Part shown: positions 44,928 through 54,206 of the stretch, piece after piece
Layout of the letters: each line of letters opens with the position of its first letter
Position numbering within the stretch: position 1 is the first letter of the stretch
Assembly (NCBI RefSeq): GCF_048265165.1
Contig: NZ_JBLXCD010000003.1
Coordinates: 484,291 to 548,290 of the forward strand
Direction: 5' to 3'
Source: Oceanospirillum sp048265165
GTDB lineage: Bacteria > Pseudomonadota > Gammaproteobacteria > Pseudomonadales > Halomonadaceae
DNA length: 64,000 nucleotides
Translations under genes and position numbers: made by a program
The notes under the pieces: generated by a model
The model's database searches: none
The model's input: only the letters and a program-made list of their open reading frames with translations
Told to the model about the DNA's origin: nothing

Positions 44928-45788
44928 TTACTCTGTCGGGGACGACCCAGACTCTGACGACTCATCATGCTCTTCAGCTGAAAGATCAGACTGAGCAACA
45001 GAGGACGCTGAAGCATAACGTTCAGCAACAACCTGAGTCAGAAGGTCCTCTAAGCGAGTCTCTACACTGCTATCAATCAGAGAGCTAAGAGTCTCAACCC
45101 GGCACCCGCCTCTGGAAACGCTTTCATCAGAAAAAACCTGCCAGGGGTCGATCTGGCGGCTGGCCTGTTCATGAGAAATTTCATAATCATCGGGATTAAC
45201 AAAAACACGAATACGGTCGCTGTTTCTCGGCAATGCTGATAAAGAGTCCTGTATAATCTGCGTAATAACAGACGAATCAATGCTCAGCTCTTTATGCGTC
45301 ATAATTGTCACGAGATGCGTAACAAGGTCATACAGTACAGACTCTAACTCTTCGTGTTGTACTGCTATAGGTTCATGCAGAAGTGCCAGAATACTATTTA
45401 ACCGCGAGAGAACATCATTGACCTCCCGTTCGCCTTGTTGCAGACCATCCGCATAGCCTTTATCGGAGCCTTCCTCATAGCCTTCAGCCTTACCCTTAAG
45501 AAAACCATCTTCCCGACCTCGCTCAAAGCCATCATGACGCCCTTGCTCCATACCTTCAGCATAAGCTGCGTCATAAGCTTCTTTTCGGATCGCCTCGACT
45601 TCCTCAAGCGTTGGCAGCTGAATTTCTTCCTCAACCTCTTCATCAGCTACTTCTGCATCTACGATTTCATCAGAGATTTTTCCCCGCCCCAAACTACGAA
45701 GGGAGACACCAGTAAGATCTGGCATCTCCCAACGTTCAAAGGCTTCAATCTCTTCACTCGACCATAAGTGTCGTTTATCCAGAGACAT
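44928..45788 (-). CDS. fliH: Flagellar assembly protein FliH
   Basis: I choose ATG at 45788 (MSLDKRHLW), which has GGGA just upstream; an in-frame GTG at 45797 is less likely. The protein of about 286 residues has an acidic N-terminus with a Trp pair. A run of glycine-spaced helical repeats follows (EGMEQGRHDGFERGREDG, then LKGKAEGYEEGSDKGYADG), typical of FliH GxxxG repeats but long here. The C-terminal FliI-binding domain follows. It is the negative regulator and escort of FliI. Confidence 0.94.
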   Translation of the reverse strand: MSLDKRHLWSSEEIEAFERWEMPDLTGVSLRSLGRGKISDEIVDAEVADEEVEEEIQLPTLEEVEAIRKEAYDAAYAEGMEQGRHDGFERGREDGFLKGKAEGYEEGSDKGYADGLQQGEREVNDVLSRLNSILALLHEPIAVQHEELESVLYDLVTHLVTIMTHKELSIDSSVITQIIQDSLSALPRNSDRIRVFVNPDDYEISHEQASRQIDPWQVFSDESVSRGGCRVETLSSLIDSSVETRLEDLLTQVVAERYASASSVAQSDLSAEEHDESSESGSSPTE

Positions 45789-45844
45789 ATTTCCCACTCA
45801 TATAAAAGTAATAATGAGGTATCAGATCCCTCACAAAGTAAGGT

Positions 45845-46855
45845 CTACACCATCTGGTCAGCACCGCCGCCCAACGTAATCTCACCGTCTTCGGCCAGAC
45901 GCCTAGCAATCGCAAGAATTTCTTTCTGGGATTGCTCAACCTCACTCACACGAACAGGGCCTTTGGCCTCAAGGTCATCACGTAGCAACTCACTGGCTCG
46001 TTTAGACATATTCTTAAAGATTTTTTCCTGCACTCTTGTATCAGCACCCTTAAGCGCCAACACCAGGCTATCCGGGTTAACTTCGCGAAGAAGCACCTGA
46101 ATATCACGATCATCAATGTCCACCAGGTTATCGAAGACAAACATCAGATCTTCAATTTCCTCACCCAGCTGCTCATCAACTTCCTTGATTGCCTCCATGA
46201 GCTCACCTTCAAGGGCACTTTCAAGGTTGTTCATGATATTAGCCGCGACCTTAACACCACCCATACTCGTAGTCTGAGTACCTGTGCTGCCAGAGAACTG
46301 CTTCTCAAGAATATCATTCAGCTCCTGCAGAGCCTGAGGTTGAACGGACTCCAATGAAGCCACACGCAAAATCACATCCAATCGAACCTTGGAGTCGAAA
46401 AAGGACAGCACTTCAGCAGATTGATCAGAATCAAGATATGATAGAACAATAGCCTGAATCTGAGGGTGCTCATACCGAATAATATCGGCAATCGCTCTTG
46501 GTTCCATCCACTTCAGAGTATCTAGCCCTGTTGTATTACCGCCCAGCAAAATACGATCAATAAGGCCATTAGCCTTATCTTCACCAAGCGCTTCAGTCAA
46601 CATGCGACGGATATAACTATCTGCACCAACACCAAGCCCAGTCACATTACCGGCAGAATCCAGAAATTCGGATAAAACCTCTTCAACTTGGTCCTTTGAC
46701 ACATGTTGCATCTGCGACATCGCCATACCAACCTTCTGAACCTCTTTAGGGCCCATATGGCGCAAAATCTGAGCTGCATCAGACTCACCGAGAGTCATCA
46801 AAAGGATCGCCGCTCGCTGAACAGAACTCAAGCTCTGATAATCTTCATCACTCAT
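45845..46855 (-). CDS. fliG: Flagellar motor switch protein FliG
   Basis: The 336-residue protein has three domains: an N-terminal FliF-binding part (VQRAAILLMTLGESDAAQIL), a middle armadillo part (HPQIQAIVLSYL, EHPQ motif) and the C-terminal torque helix with charged residues (FVFDNLVDIDDRDIQVLLREV). It couples stator action to rotation. It overlaps the fliF end by 8 bp. Confidence 0.98.
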   Translation of the reverse strand: MSDEDYQSLSSVQRAAILLMTLGESDAAQILRHMGPKEVQKVGMAMSQMQHVSKDQVEEVLSEFLDSAGNVTGLGVGADSYIRRMLTEALGEDKANGLIDRILLGGNTTGLDTLKWMEPRAIADIIRYEHPQIQAIVLSYLDSDQSAEVLSFFDSKVRLDVILRVASLESVQPQALQELNDILEKQFSGSTGTQTTSMGGVKVAANIMNNLESALEGELMEAIKEVDEQLGEEIEDLMFVFDNLVDIDDRDIQVLLREVNPDSLVLALKGADTRVQEKIFKNMSKRASELLRDDLEAKGPVRVSEVEQSQKEILAIARRLAEDGEITLGGGADQMV

Positions 46856-48584
46856 CTGAAATTACCCATTGTCTAACCACCTGAGCCACACGCCCCGGGT
46901 CTTCTGCAATCATTGCACGAATAGCGTTCAGCTGACGCTCATAAGCTTCATTCGGCCCTGCAAGCAACGGATCATCCGCAGCAGACAGCGTAACCTGATC
47001 ATCCCCTAAGTCTTCCAGAGGTGTCAGCATTTCATCTTCAGCATCAGCGCCATCATTGGCATCACGAGCAGTAGCGAGATTCCGAAGGATAGGACGCAAA
47101 ACACCAAAGATCAGAATAAGAACAAAGAGACCCGCCAGTACTTGTTTGGCGATTTCCCAGAACCAAGGTTCCTGATAGAAAGGGAGCTTCTCAATCATAT
47201 CCCCACCGCCGTCAGCAAACGGTGAGTTAACGACATTAACACTATCGCCACGTAATGCATTAAAACCGACAGCATCCCGAACCAGCACCTCGAGCCGCTT
47301 CAGTTCATTCTCATCCCAGGCACGACGGACAACTTCACCACTATCAGGCTCACGGATAATAATATCATCCACTACAACAGCTACTGTCAGTCTGTCTACA
47401 CGCCCTAAATTATTACGGGAGTAACTTACCGTACGGTCCAGTTCAAAATTCCGTGTAGCCTGCTTACGACTGTTAAGAGGTGAGCCACCTATAGGATTGC
47501 CATTCTGATCAAAAGCTTGCTCAGGCACATCTGTAGGGGTCGGAGGTTGGTTAGAAAGAGCCCCAGGAATCCCCCCCTGATTCATATCACCAACCCGCTG
47601 TTCGTTCAGAACCTGCTCACTACGCAAGGCAGGCAAATCCGGGTTATAAATCTCTTCTGTCTGCTCAGTCTCGGTAAAGTCGACCTCGGCAGAGACTGCA
47701 GCCTGATAGCGCCCAGCACCGAGCACAGGTTCCAAGATACTGCGAACACGCTCAGTCAACACACGCTCAAGCTTACGGGAGTACTCAAACTGCCGTTGAA
47801 TCTGTTTGTCGGACTCTTTCGTCTCCGTCTGAGACAGCAAACGACCACGCTGATCAACAATAGTAACGTCTTTGGGGTCCAGTTCCGCAATACTGGTAGC
47901 CACAAGATTAACAATCGCATTAGCCTGACTCGAGTCGAGTGCAGCACCACTATGCAGATTCAGAAATACAGAAGCAGATGGTTTGCGATAATCTCGCACA
48001 AAAACAGATTGCTTAGGCATTGCCAAATGAACACGTGCGCCGCGAATAGGCTGTAGACTGGAAATCGTTCGTGCCAACTCGCCTTCTATACTACGACGAT
48101 AACGGGCAGACTCCATAAACTGGCTGGTGCCCAACCCCTGCTCCTGGTCAAGTAACTCGTAACCGACTGTATTGCTACCGGCCACATCAGAAGCTGCAAT
48201 TTTCATACGAGCTTCATAAATGCGATCAGAAAGCACGAGCAAGGCACCCGACTTAGGATCAACTTTATAATTGATACCGTTTCGCTCAAGAATATCGACA
48301 ACAGCAGGTGAATCATACTCACCAATACTGCTCAGCAAGGGACGATAGTCCTCTTCCTGCGACCAGAGAACAATAGCAAAGCCTATGGCTATACTTGCAG
48401 CAAAACCCGCAAGCAACCCTAACTGACGAAGCATATCAAGGCTGTTAAACCCATCCATAACCCCATTGATTCCGCCTCGGCCTTTTGACTTATCTGTCGT
48501 TACCTGAGGCTCTGTCATCTGGTCTTGCGCTGCACCCGGAGTCTCAGTAACTCCAGTATTTGCATCAGCAGAAGAGTTATCCAT
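46848..48584 (-). CDS. fliF: Flagellar MS-ring protein FliF
   Basis: The 578-residue protein has two membrane spans (about 54-72 and 465-485) flanking periplasmic ring-building modules (YRPLLSSIGEYDSPAVVDIL, RRSIEGELARTISSLQPIRGARVHLAMP). The C-terminal FliG-binding tail is acidic, ending EDPGRVAQVVRQWISDE-like. It forms the MS ring, the first structure of the basal body. Confidence 0.98.
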   Translation of the reverse strand: MDNSSADANTGVTETPGAAQDQMTEPQVTTDKSKGRGGINGVMDGFNSLDMLRQLGLLAGFAASIAIGFAIVLWSQEEDYRPLLSSIGEYDSPAVVDILERNGINYKVDPKSGALLVLSDRIYEARMKIAASDVAGSNTVGYELLDQEQGLGTSQFMESARYRRSIEGELARTISSLQPIRGARVHLAMPKQSVFVRDYRKPSASVFLNLHSGAALDSSQANAIVNLVATSIAELDPKDVTIVDQRGRLLSQTETKESDKQIQRQFEYSRKLERVLTERVRSILEPVLGAGRYQAAVSAEVDFTETEQTEEIYNPDLPALRSEQVLNEQRVGDMNQGGIPGALSNQPPTPTDVPEQAFDQNGNPIGGSPLNSRKQATRNFELDRTVSYSRNNLGRVDRLTVAVVVDDIIIREPDSGEVVRRAWDENELKRLEVLVRDAVGFNALRGDSVNVVNSPFADGGGDMIEKLPFYQEPWFWEIAKQVLAGLFVLILIFGVLRPILRNLATARDANDGADAEDEMLTPLEDLGDDQVTLSAADDPLLAGPNEAYERQLNAIRAMIAEDPGRVAQVVRQWVISDE

Positions 48585-48643
48585 TCATCAAGTTCCTAGT
48601 CCAATTTCGCCCTAAATGAGGACTCAAATATTCAAATTTTGAA

Positions 48644-49000
48644 TTATAATGGCATGCGCATGATTTCTTGATAAGCGGATACCAGCTTGTTACGCACTTG
48701 GCTCATAGCCTCGAATGCTACTGTCGACTTCTGAGAGGCAATCATTACCTGAGTAATATCTACTTCAGGATCACCCATTTCGTATGACTCCCGCAAAGCG
48801 CTGGCCGTCTTTTGCGTCTCATTTACCTTATCAATAGCAGCCTTCAGCATTTCTGAAAAATCAGGAGCCCCTGCGGCGTTTACAGACTTGCCATCCTCTA
48901 AGGGCTTAACGGCAGGCGCAACACGGCTTGCCTGATGTATTTCAGATTGCATAGACCGAATCTGATCCAGCACACCTGATATATCAGCTCTATCCACCAT
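48644..49000 (-). CDS. fliE: Flagellar hook-basal body protein FliE
   Basis: The 118-residue helical protein has a C-terminus matching FliE: EVDITQVMIASQKSTVAFEAMSQVRNKLVSAYQEIMRMPL. It joins the MS ring and export core to the rod. It is the first structural gene of the operon, preceded by a 75-bp gap after fleR. Confidence 0.96.
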   Translation of the reverse strand: MVDRADISGVLDQIRSMQSEIHQASRVAPAVKPLEDGKSVNAAGAPDFSEMLKAAIDKVNETQKTASALRESYEMGDPEVDITQVMIASQKSTVAFEAMSQVRNKLVSAYQEIMRMPL

Positions 49001-49075
49001 GGTTCACCTCACACTGTTAACTAAGATCATATTCAATTCTATAACTTAACACCGGCCTATTACCAGCGTAATGAA

Positions 49076-50482
49076 TTATGCAATTTCGATCTCTCTTTCA
49101 ACATCTATGCCACTATCCCGCATCTTGGCCAATTTATAGCGCAATGTACGGGGGCTAATACCCAGCTGTTCAGCAGCTTTATTCTTACGACCTCTGCATT
49201 CACGCAGCACAGCAATGATCATTTCAAACTCTTTCATTTGCAGATCATCACCCAAACGGCCAGAAATGACAGATGGAGTAAGTGCTTCGACAGAAGCCTG
49301 AGAAGCATCTTTCTCAGGCACCAGCGAATCAAGGCAAACATTATCCGCAAGGGCCGCCGGCTCTATGCAAAGATCTGCCGCATAGACAGTATCACCTACC
49401 TGAAGAATAAGTGCGCGTTGTACGACATTTTCCAGCTCACGCACATTACCCGGCCAAGAGTATCCCTCCAGCGCTAACCTAGCATCATCAGAGAGGGCAA
49501 CGACTGAACGATTCATTTTACCTGCATGCTTGGCGAACAGCTTTTCTGCCAGTGGAACAATATCAGCCACCCGTTCCCGCAACGGTACAATATTTACTGG
49601 AAATACATTCAAGCGGTAATAAAGATCTTCTCTGAATCGCCCTTCTGAAATAAAATCATGCATATTCCGGTTAGTCGTCGCAATGACGCGAACATCCAGT
49701 TTTATAACCTTTCGTCCGCCAACCCGCTCTACCTCCTGCTCCTGAAGCACCCTCAGCAATTTAGACTGAAGATCAATCGCCATTTCAGATATCTCATCGA
49801 GAAGCAGTGTACCGCCATTCGCCTGCTCAAACTTACCTGGAGCACTGGTATGAGCCCCTGTAAAAGCCCCCTTTTCGTGACCGAAAAGTGTTGCTTCCAG
49901 CATTGTTTCAGGGATTGCGGCACAGTTTATGGCAACAAATGGCTTATCACGACGTTGAGAATGACGATGTATATACTGCGCAATCACCTCTTTACCTGAC
50001 CCGCTTTCCCCTGCAATCAGGACTGTAGAGTCTGTAACCGCAACTCTTTTTGCCAGCCCAAACGCCTGACGGCTTTTCTCACTTACCATGATGGGCTCGT
50101 CGGGCGACGCTGAAACCACCTTCGAACAGTACTTACCGACCAGCTCAACCAGCTTCTCCGGTTCGAATGGCTTCACTAAGTAATCAACCGCCCCCTGTCT
50201 CATCGCATCAACTGCATCAGAAATAGAGCCATAGGCCGTAATCATTAAAAAACTTAGCCCCGGGTACTTATTAACCACATGATCCAGCAGCTGATGACCA
50301 TCAATGCCAGGCATATTGACATCCGAAACAATCATATCGAAGGTGTCTTTAGACAGCCTTACAATGGCAGATTCACCGCAATCAGCATCAACGACCTCAT
50401 AGCCTGCCAACTCTAACGTATCGACCAAAGCCTCCCGCAGAGCCGCATCATCTTCAACAACTAATAGCTTTCCATTATGCAT
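49076..50482 (-). CDS. fleR: Sigma-54-dependent response regulator FleR/FlrC
   Basis: The 468-residue protein has a receiver domain (phosphorylation site D54), an AAA+ domain with Walker A GESGSGKE (158-165) and the sigma-54 contact loop GAFTGA (205-210), and a C-terminal Fis-type helix-turn-helix (AAEQLGISPRTLRYKLAKM). It activates middle flagellar genes (hook, basal body) once phosphorylated by FleS. It lies between fleS (12 bp) and fliE, as in Pseudomonas and Vibrio. Confidence 0.96.
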   Translation of the reverse strand: MHNGKLLVVEDDAALREALVDTLELAGYEVVDADCGESAIVRLSKDTFDMIVSDVNMPGIDGHQLLDHVVNKYPGLSFLMITAYGSISDAVDAMRQGAVDYLVKPFEPEKLVELVGKYCSKVVSASPDEPIMVSEKSRQAFGLAKRVAVTDSTVLIAGESGSGKEVIAQYIHRHSQRRDKPFVAINCAAIPETMLEATLFGHEKGAFTGAHTSAPGKFEQANGGTLLLDEISEMAIDLQSKLLRVLQEQEVERVGGRKVIKLDVRVIATTNRNMHDFISEGRFREDLYYRLNVFPVNIVPLRERVADIVPLAEKLFAKHAGKMNRSVVALSDDARLALEGYSWPGNVRELENVVQRALILQVGDTVYAADLCIEPAALADNVCLDSLVPEKDASQASVEALTPSVISGRLGDDLQMKEFEMIIAVLRECRGRKNKAAEQLGISPRTLRYKLAKMRDSGIDVEREIEIA

Positions 50483-50494
50483 AATAACTATCCG

Positions 50495-51631
50495 CTAACG
50501 CCCTAAGACCGGCAAAGATATAACAAAGCAACATCCACTCCCGAGCTGGGAATCGACACTTAACTGCCCTTTATGAGCATTAACAACAGACTGGACAATC
50601 GATAAACCAAGACCTGTTCCCTGACTCTTAGTTGTAAAAAAGGGCTCAAGGATTTTATCCAGCTGCTCCTGCGGGATACCCGGACCATCATCCTTAACAT
50701 CAACCGACAAAGTGTCCACTGCCACCAAAGATAAAGAGACATTAATCTTCCCGGCTCCCGCCTGTACAGCATTATTCACAAGATTCAGAATAGCGCCCAA
50801 AAGAGAATCAAGATGCCCTAAAAGATCTGCACTTACATCAGAAGCCACCTGAACGTCGACGCCAGTGGCCATTTTTATACTCTCAGTTTCAGATCTGACA
50901 GAGCTCACCAGTGATTCAACAGAGAAAGGCTCCGCAACCGTGCTGCCACCACGAGCAAACTGCAACATATCACCAATTTGCTGCTCAAGATTCTGCAAGC
51001 GATCAACCAGCTTCGCCGAAAACTTCTCCCTTTTATCTTCCGGCAAAGAACCTGACTGTAAATGCCCCGCATAGAGCATTGCTGCAGAAAGAGGTGTACG
51101 AATCTGATGGGCCAGCGAAGCAACCATGCGCCCCATTTCTGTTAGCCGCTCACCTCGACTCACCTGCTCCTGTAGCCGACGGGTTTCAGTCATATCATTA
51201 ATGACAATCATCTGCCCCGGCTCTTTCTCTAAGGAACGAGTGGAAATCGAGACCAGACGCCCATCTTTAAGAGAAATTTCATAGCCATCGTCTTGGCGCG
51301 GCGAAAAACAGCGTTCAATAACATCAACCCAGCTATCACCAACAAGCTCTCCTGACAATAAGTCTCTGGCGCTGGGGTTTGCACTCGCAACTCTCCCACT
51401 TCCATCAATCACGACAACGCCTACCGGTAACAAAAACAGCAGGTGCTCTAATTTCTCAGCCACCTGCTGTTTCTTCGTCAACTCTTCTGAACGCTGCCTC
51501 TTTACTTCTTCCAGCTCTGAGGTAAGCGATACAATCTTTGTCTGAAGCTGATCATAGGAAGTTGTTAACTGCTCGGACAGAGCAGAAAATTCCAGAAAAG
51601 CAGCCTGTAACTCTTGGGCAGATGCACTCAT
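50495..51631 (-). CDS. fleS: Flagellar sensor histidine kinase FleS/FlrB
   Basis: The 378-residue protein is soluble with no membrane span. It has an N-terminal coiled coil (20-65), a PAS domain (VVVIDGSGRVASANPSARDLL), a HisKA domain with the phosphorylated H175 in SLAHQIRTPLS, and an HATPase domain (NLVNNAVQAGAG, DDGPGIP, TGLGLSIVQSVV). It phosphorylates FleR. It is transcribed away from pseB. The fleQ/flrA gene often found upstream is not present. Confidence 0.95.
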   Translation of the reverse strand: MSASAQELQAAFLEFSALSEQLTTSYDQLQTKIVSLTSELEEVKRQRSEELTKKQQVAEKLEHLLFLLPVGVVVIDGSGRVASANPSARDLLSGELVGDSWVDVIERCFSPRQDDGYEISLKDGRLVSISTRSLEKEPGQMIVINDMTETRRLQEQVSRGERLTEMGRMVASLAHQIRTPLSAAMLYAGHLQSGSLPEDKREKFSAKLVDRLQNLEQQIGDMLQFARGGSTVAEPFSVESLVSSVRSETESIKMATGVDVQVASDVSADLLGHLDSLLGAILNLVNNAVQAGAGKINVSLSLVAVDTLSVDVKDDGPGIPQEQLDKILEPFFTTKSQGTGLGLSIVQSVVNAHKGQLSVDSQLGSGCCFVISLPVLGR

Positions 51632-51694
51632 GCGATACCTTAAGTGTTCTTAATGGCAGAAAAGCCTTGCCTACCATCGATATACTATCAGCTT

Positions 51695-51715
51695 AAAAAA
51701 AGATCTTCTTTTTTT
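51695..51715. repeat. A-tract/T-tract dyad upstream of fleS
   Basis: AAAAAAAGA (51695-51703), TCT, then TCTTTTTTT (51707-51715) is perfectly symmetric. It may bend DNA or form a weak hairpin in the fleS leader, which it lies about 65 bp upstream of. Confidence 0.55.
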
Positions 51716-51739
51716 CTTGTTGTGATTTATAAAAGCAGA

Positions 51740-51756
51740 TGTAACAGCCTGTTACA
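51740..51756. promoter_or_regulatory. Perfect 17-bp palindrome, candidate operator
   Basis: TGTAACAG, one central C, then CTGTTACA. It stands just upstream of a TATAAA that could serve as a fleS -10, where an activator or repressor would be expected. The binding protein is unknown. Confidence 0.6.
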
Positions 51757-51979
51757 CCAAAAGGTTGTCCGTAACCAGAGATTTTACCATGCCCTACCTG
51801 GCCGCACGTAACAAAAGACCACTTATTCAACCAAGTCAGATTTAAGGCATCTAAAGTATAGGTATAAGCTCCGGCAATAGGAGCTAATATATTTAAATAA
51901 CACTACTTAACCTTTTCACAGCACTATTGCTAGAATCCACAGCTAGTCAATTTTTTCACATTAGTTTAGAGTTCTCTTG

Positions 51980-52009
51980 CTAATGAGAGCAGAAATCAGT
52001 TGATATAAT
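51980..52009 (+). promoter_or_regulatory. Likely promoter of the pse operon
   Basis: TATAAT at 52004-52009, 33 bp before the pseB ATG, is a consensus -10. The -35 region is weak by eye (TTGCTA or CTAATG at unsuitable or marginal spacing), so an activator may be needed. Confidence 0.5.
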
Positions 52010-52042
52010 TACTTTGCACTCCAGACATTAAGGACATACAAA

Positions 52043-53041
52043 ATGTTTACCGGTCAAACAATCCTCATCACCGGCGGCACAGGCTCTTTCGGTAACACCT
52101 TTGTTCCCATGACCCTGGAGAAATACAATCCAAAAAAAATCATCATTTTCTCTCGGGATGAGATGAAGCAATGGGAGATGGCCAAAGGCTATCAGAATGA
52201 TCCCCGGGTGCGTTTTTTCATTGGAGATGTACGCGACAGAGACCGTCTTTACCGGGCTTTAGATCGTGTTGATTATGTTGTACATGCTGCTGCTACCAAG
52301 ATCGTGCCAACGGCCGAATACAACCCGTTTGAATGCATAAAGACCAACATTGATGGCGCCATGAACCTGATTGATGCCTGTATCGACAAAAAGGTTAAAG
52401 GTGTTGTTGCTCTTTCTACCGATAAAGCGAGTAGCCCAATCAACCTGTATGGAGCTACCAAACTGGCGTCAGATAAACTATTTGTTGCCGGCAACCATTA
52501 TGCCGGAGGTAAAGGAACTCATTTTTCCGTAGTACGCTACGGTAATGTTATGGGTTCCCGGGGCTCAGTTATCCCATTCTTTATGTCCATCAAGGACAAA
52601 GGGGTTTTACCAATCACAGATGACCGCATGACCCGCTTTATGATCTCTCTGGAAGAAGGTGTAGAGTTGGTCTGGCATGCCTTTGAAGATATGGTGGGTG
52701 GTGAAATCTACGTCAAAAAAATTCCTTCAATGAAAGTAACTGACCTTGCCCGGGTTGTCTCACCTGAAGCCAAACAGGAAGTCGTTGGCATTCGCCCTGG
52801 GGAAAAACTTCACGAGCAGATGATCGGTCCTGAAGATGCCTACTTCACTTACGAATACCCGGAACACTACAAAATCCTCCCGCAGATAAACAACTGGGAT
52901 AAGGACTCAAACCGTATCAAAGACGGTAAAAAGGTCCCGGAGGGCTTTGTTTACGCAAGCGATAACAATTCAGAATGGATGACTGATGCTGAGCTGCAAA
53001 GCTGGATTGAGGCAAATAGAGAGAAAATCGGGAAAATCTGA
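52043..53041 (+). CDS. pseB: UDP-GlcNAc 4,6-dehydratase (inverting) PseB
   Basis: The 332-residue short-chain dehydrogenase has NAD(P) motif ITGGTGSFGN (9-18) and catalytic Y-x3-K in NLYGATKLASDK. It converts UDP-GlcNAc to UDP-2-acetamido-2,6-dideoxy-L-arabino-hexos-4-ulose, step one of pseudaminic acid synthesis. It is the first gene of a six-gene plus-strand operon. The stop overlaps the pseC start (TGATG). Confidence 0.96.
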   Translation: MFTGQTILITGGTGSFGNTFVPMTLEKYNPKKIIIFSRDEMKQWEMAKGYQNDPRVRFFIGDVRDRDRLYRALDRVDYVVHAAATKIVPTAEYNPFECIKTNIDGAMNLIDACIDKKVKGVVALSTDKASSPINLYGATKLASDKLFVAGNHYAGGKGTHFSVVRYGNVMGSRGSVIPFFMSIKDKGVLPITDDRMTRFMISLEEGVELVWHAFEDMVGGEIYVKKIPSMKVTDLARVVSPEAKQEVVGIRPGEKLHEQMIGPEDAYFTYEYPEHYKILPQINNWDKDSNRIKDGKKVPEGFVYASDNNSEWMTDAELQSWIEANREKIGKI

Positions 53042-54201
53042 TGATTCCATACGGCAAGCAGGATATTAATCAAGCCGATATTGACTCGGTTCTTGAAGTA
53101 TTGAATTCCGATTTTCTAACCCAAGGCCCGAAGGTTCCATTATTTGAGCAAACACTGGCGAAGAAGGTCGGTGCAAAATACGCACTCGCAACAAACAGCG
53201 CTACCAGTGCGCTGCACATCGCCTGCTTAGCTCTCGGTCTAGGAGAAGGTGACTGGCTTTGGACAACACCTGTCACTTTTGTTGCCTCGGCCAATTGCGG
53301 TCTTTACTGCGGCGCTCAGGTAGACTTTGTTGATATCGACCCTGACACCTATAATCTCAGCCCTAAAGCACTGGAAGCCAAACTGATCACAGCCAAGCAG
53401 GAAGGGACGTTACCCAAAGTGCTGGTTGCCGTTCATCTCTGCGGGCAGCCATGCGATATGCAGGCAATTCATACTCTGTCACAGCGTTATGGCTTCAAGG
53501 TTATTGAAGATGCCTCACACGCCGTCGGAGGCCGATATCAGAGCGACTATATCGGCAGTGGCCGCTACAGTGACATTACAGTCTTCAGTTTTCACCCAGT
53601 AAAAATCATCACCACCGCCGAAGGCGGTATGGCACTGACCAATGATGACCGTCTGGCCGAAAAAATGAATCTTTTCCGCAGCCATGGCGTCACCAGAGAT
53701 CAGAGCCTGATGACCCATGAACCGGATGGTCCTTGGTATTACCAGCAGGTTGAACTGGGCTTTAACTACCGTATGACCGAACTACAGGCTGCACTGGGTA
53801 TCAGTCAGTCTCAGCGACTGGACGACTTTGTTACCCGCCGTCATCAACTTGCCAGTCGTTATAACCAATTACTGCAAAACCTGCCTATCACCTTGCCCTG
53901 GCAGCACCCTGATAGCTATTCTGGTTTGCATCTTTATGTGATCCGCCTACAACTGGATAAAATAGACAAAACACATCGGCAAATATTTGAAGGCCTGAGA
54001 GAGAAGGGTATTGGCGTAAACCTGCACTATATTCCCGTCCATACTCAGCCTTACTACCAAAAAATGGGATTCTGCCCGGGAGACTTCCCCGAAGCGGAAA
54101 AATACTATAGCGAAGCCATCAGCCTGCCGATGTATCAGGGATTAACAGATCAACAGCAATCTGATGTTGTGTCGGCTTTAAAGACCCTGCTGGAGGGATA
54201 A
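53041..54201 (+). CDS. pseC: UDP-4-keto sugar C4 aminotransferase PseC
   Basis: The 386-residue DegT/DnrJ/EryC1 aminotransferase has the PLP lysine K188 in FSFHPVKIITTAEGG and the aspartate in VIEDASHA. It adds an amino group at C4 using glutamate. The amino sugar product is the substrate for the acyl-transfer step, here probably formylation. It overlaps pseB by 1 bp and lies 5 bp from pseF. Confidence 0.96.
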   Translation: MIPYGKQDINQADIDSVLEVLNSDFLTQGPKVPLFEQTLAKKVGAKYALATNSATSALHIACLALGLGEGDWLWTTPVTFVASANCGLYCGAQVDFVDIDPDTYNLSPKALEAKLITAKQEGTLPKVLVAVHLCGQPCDMQAIHTLSQRYGFKVIEDASHAVGGRYQSDYIGSGRYSDITVFSFHPVKIITTAEGGMALTNDDRLAEKMNLFRSHGVTRDQSLMTHEPDGPWYYQQVELGFNYRMTELQAALGISQSQRLDDFVTRRHQLASRYNQLLQNLPITLPWQHPDSYSGLHLYVIRLQLDKIDKTHRQIFEGLREKGIGVNLHYIPVHTQPYYQKMGFCPGDFPEAEKYYSEAISLPMYQGLTDQQQSDVVSALKTLLEG

Positions 54202-54206
54202 AACGA

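Larger units (their letters stand above)
51632..52042. promoter_or_regulatory. 411-bp divergent regulatory region between fleSR and the pse operon
   Basis: No gene is seen. It holds a perfect palindrome at 51740-51756, an A7/T7 dyad at 51695-51715, a small hairpin (AGCTCC at 51867-51872, GGAGCT at 51880-51885) and a TATAAT box at 52004-52009 that is well placed for pseB. On the minus strand a TATAAA lies near 51728-51733 as a possible -10 for fleS. Confidence 0.65.

Noticed and set aside
49001..49075. Sigma-54 promoter expected before fliE
   Set aside because: The best candidate (TGG then 10 nt) ends in GT, not GC. I could not support it by eye, although FleR implies that one should exist for the hook-basal body genes. 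A matrix scan would settle it.
51632..51700. Possible sigma-54 (-24/-12) promoter for fleS or pseB (TGGCAGAAAAGCCTTGCC)
   Set aside because: The distance between the GG and GC elements is 12 nt instead of the required 10, and the reverse strand fails in the same way.
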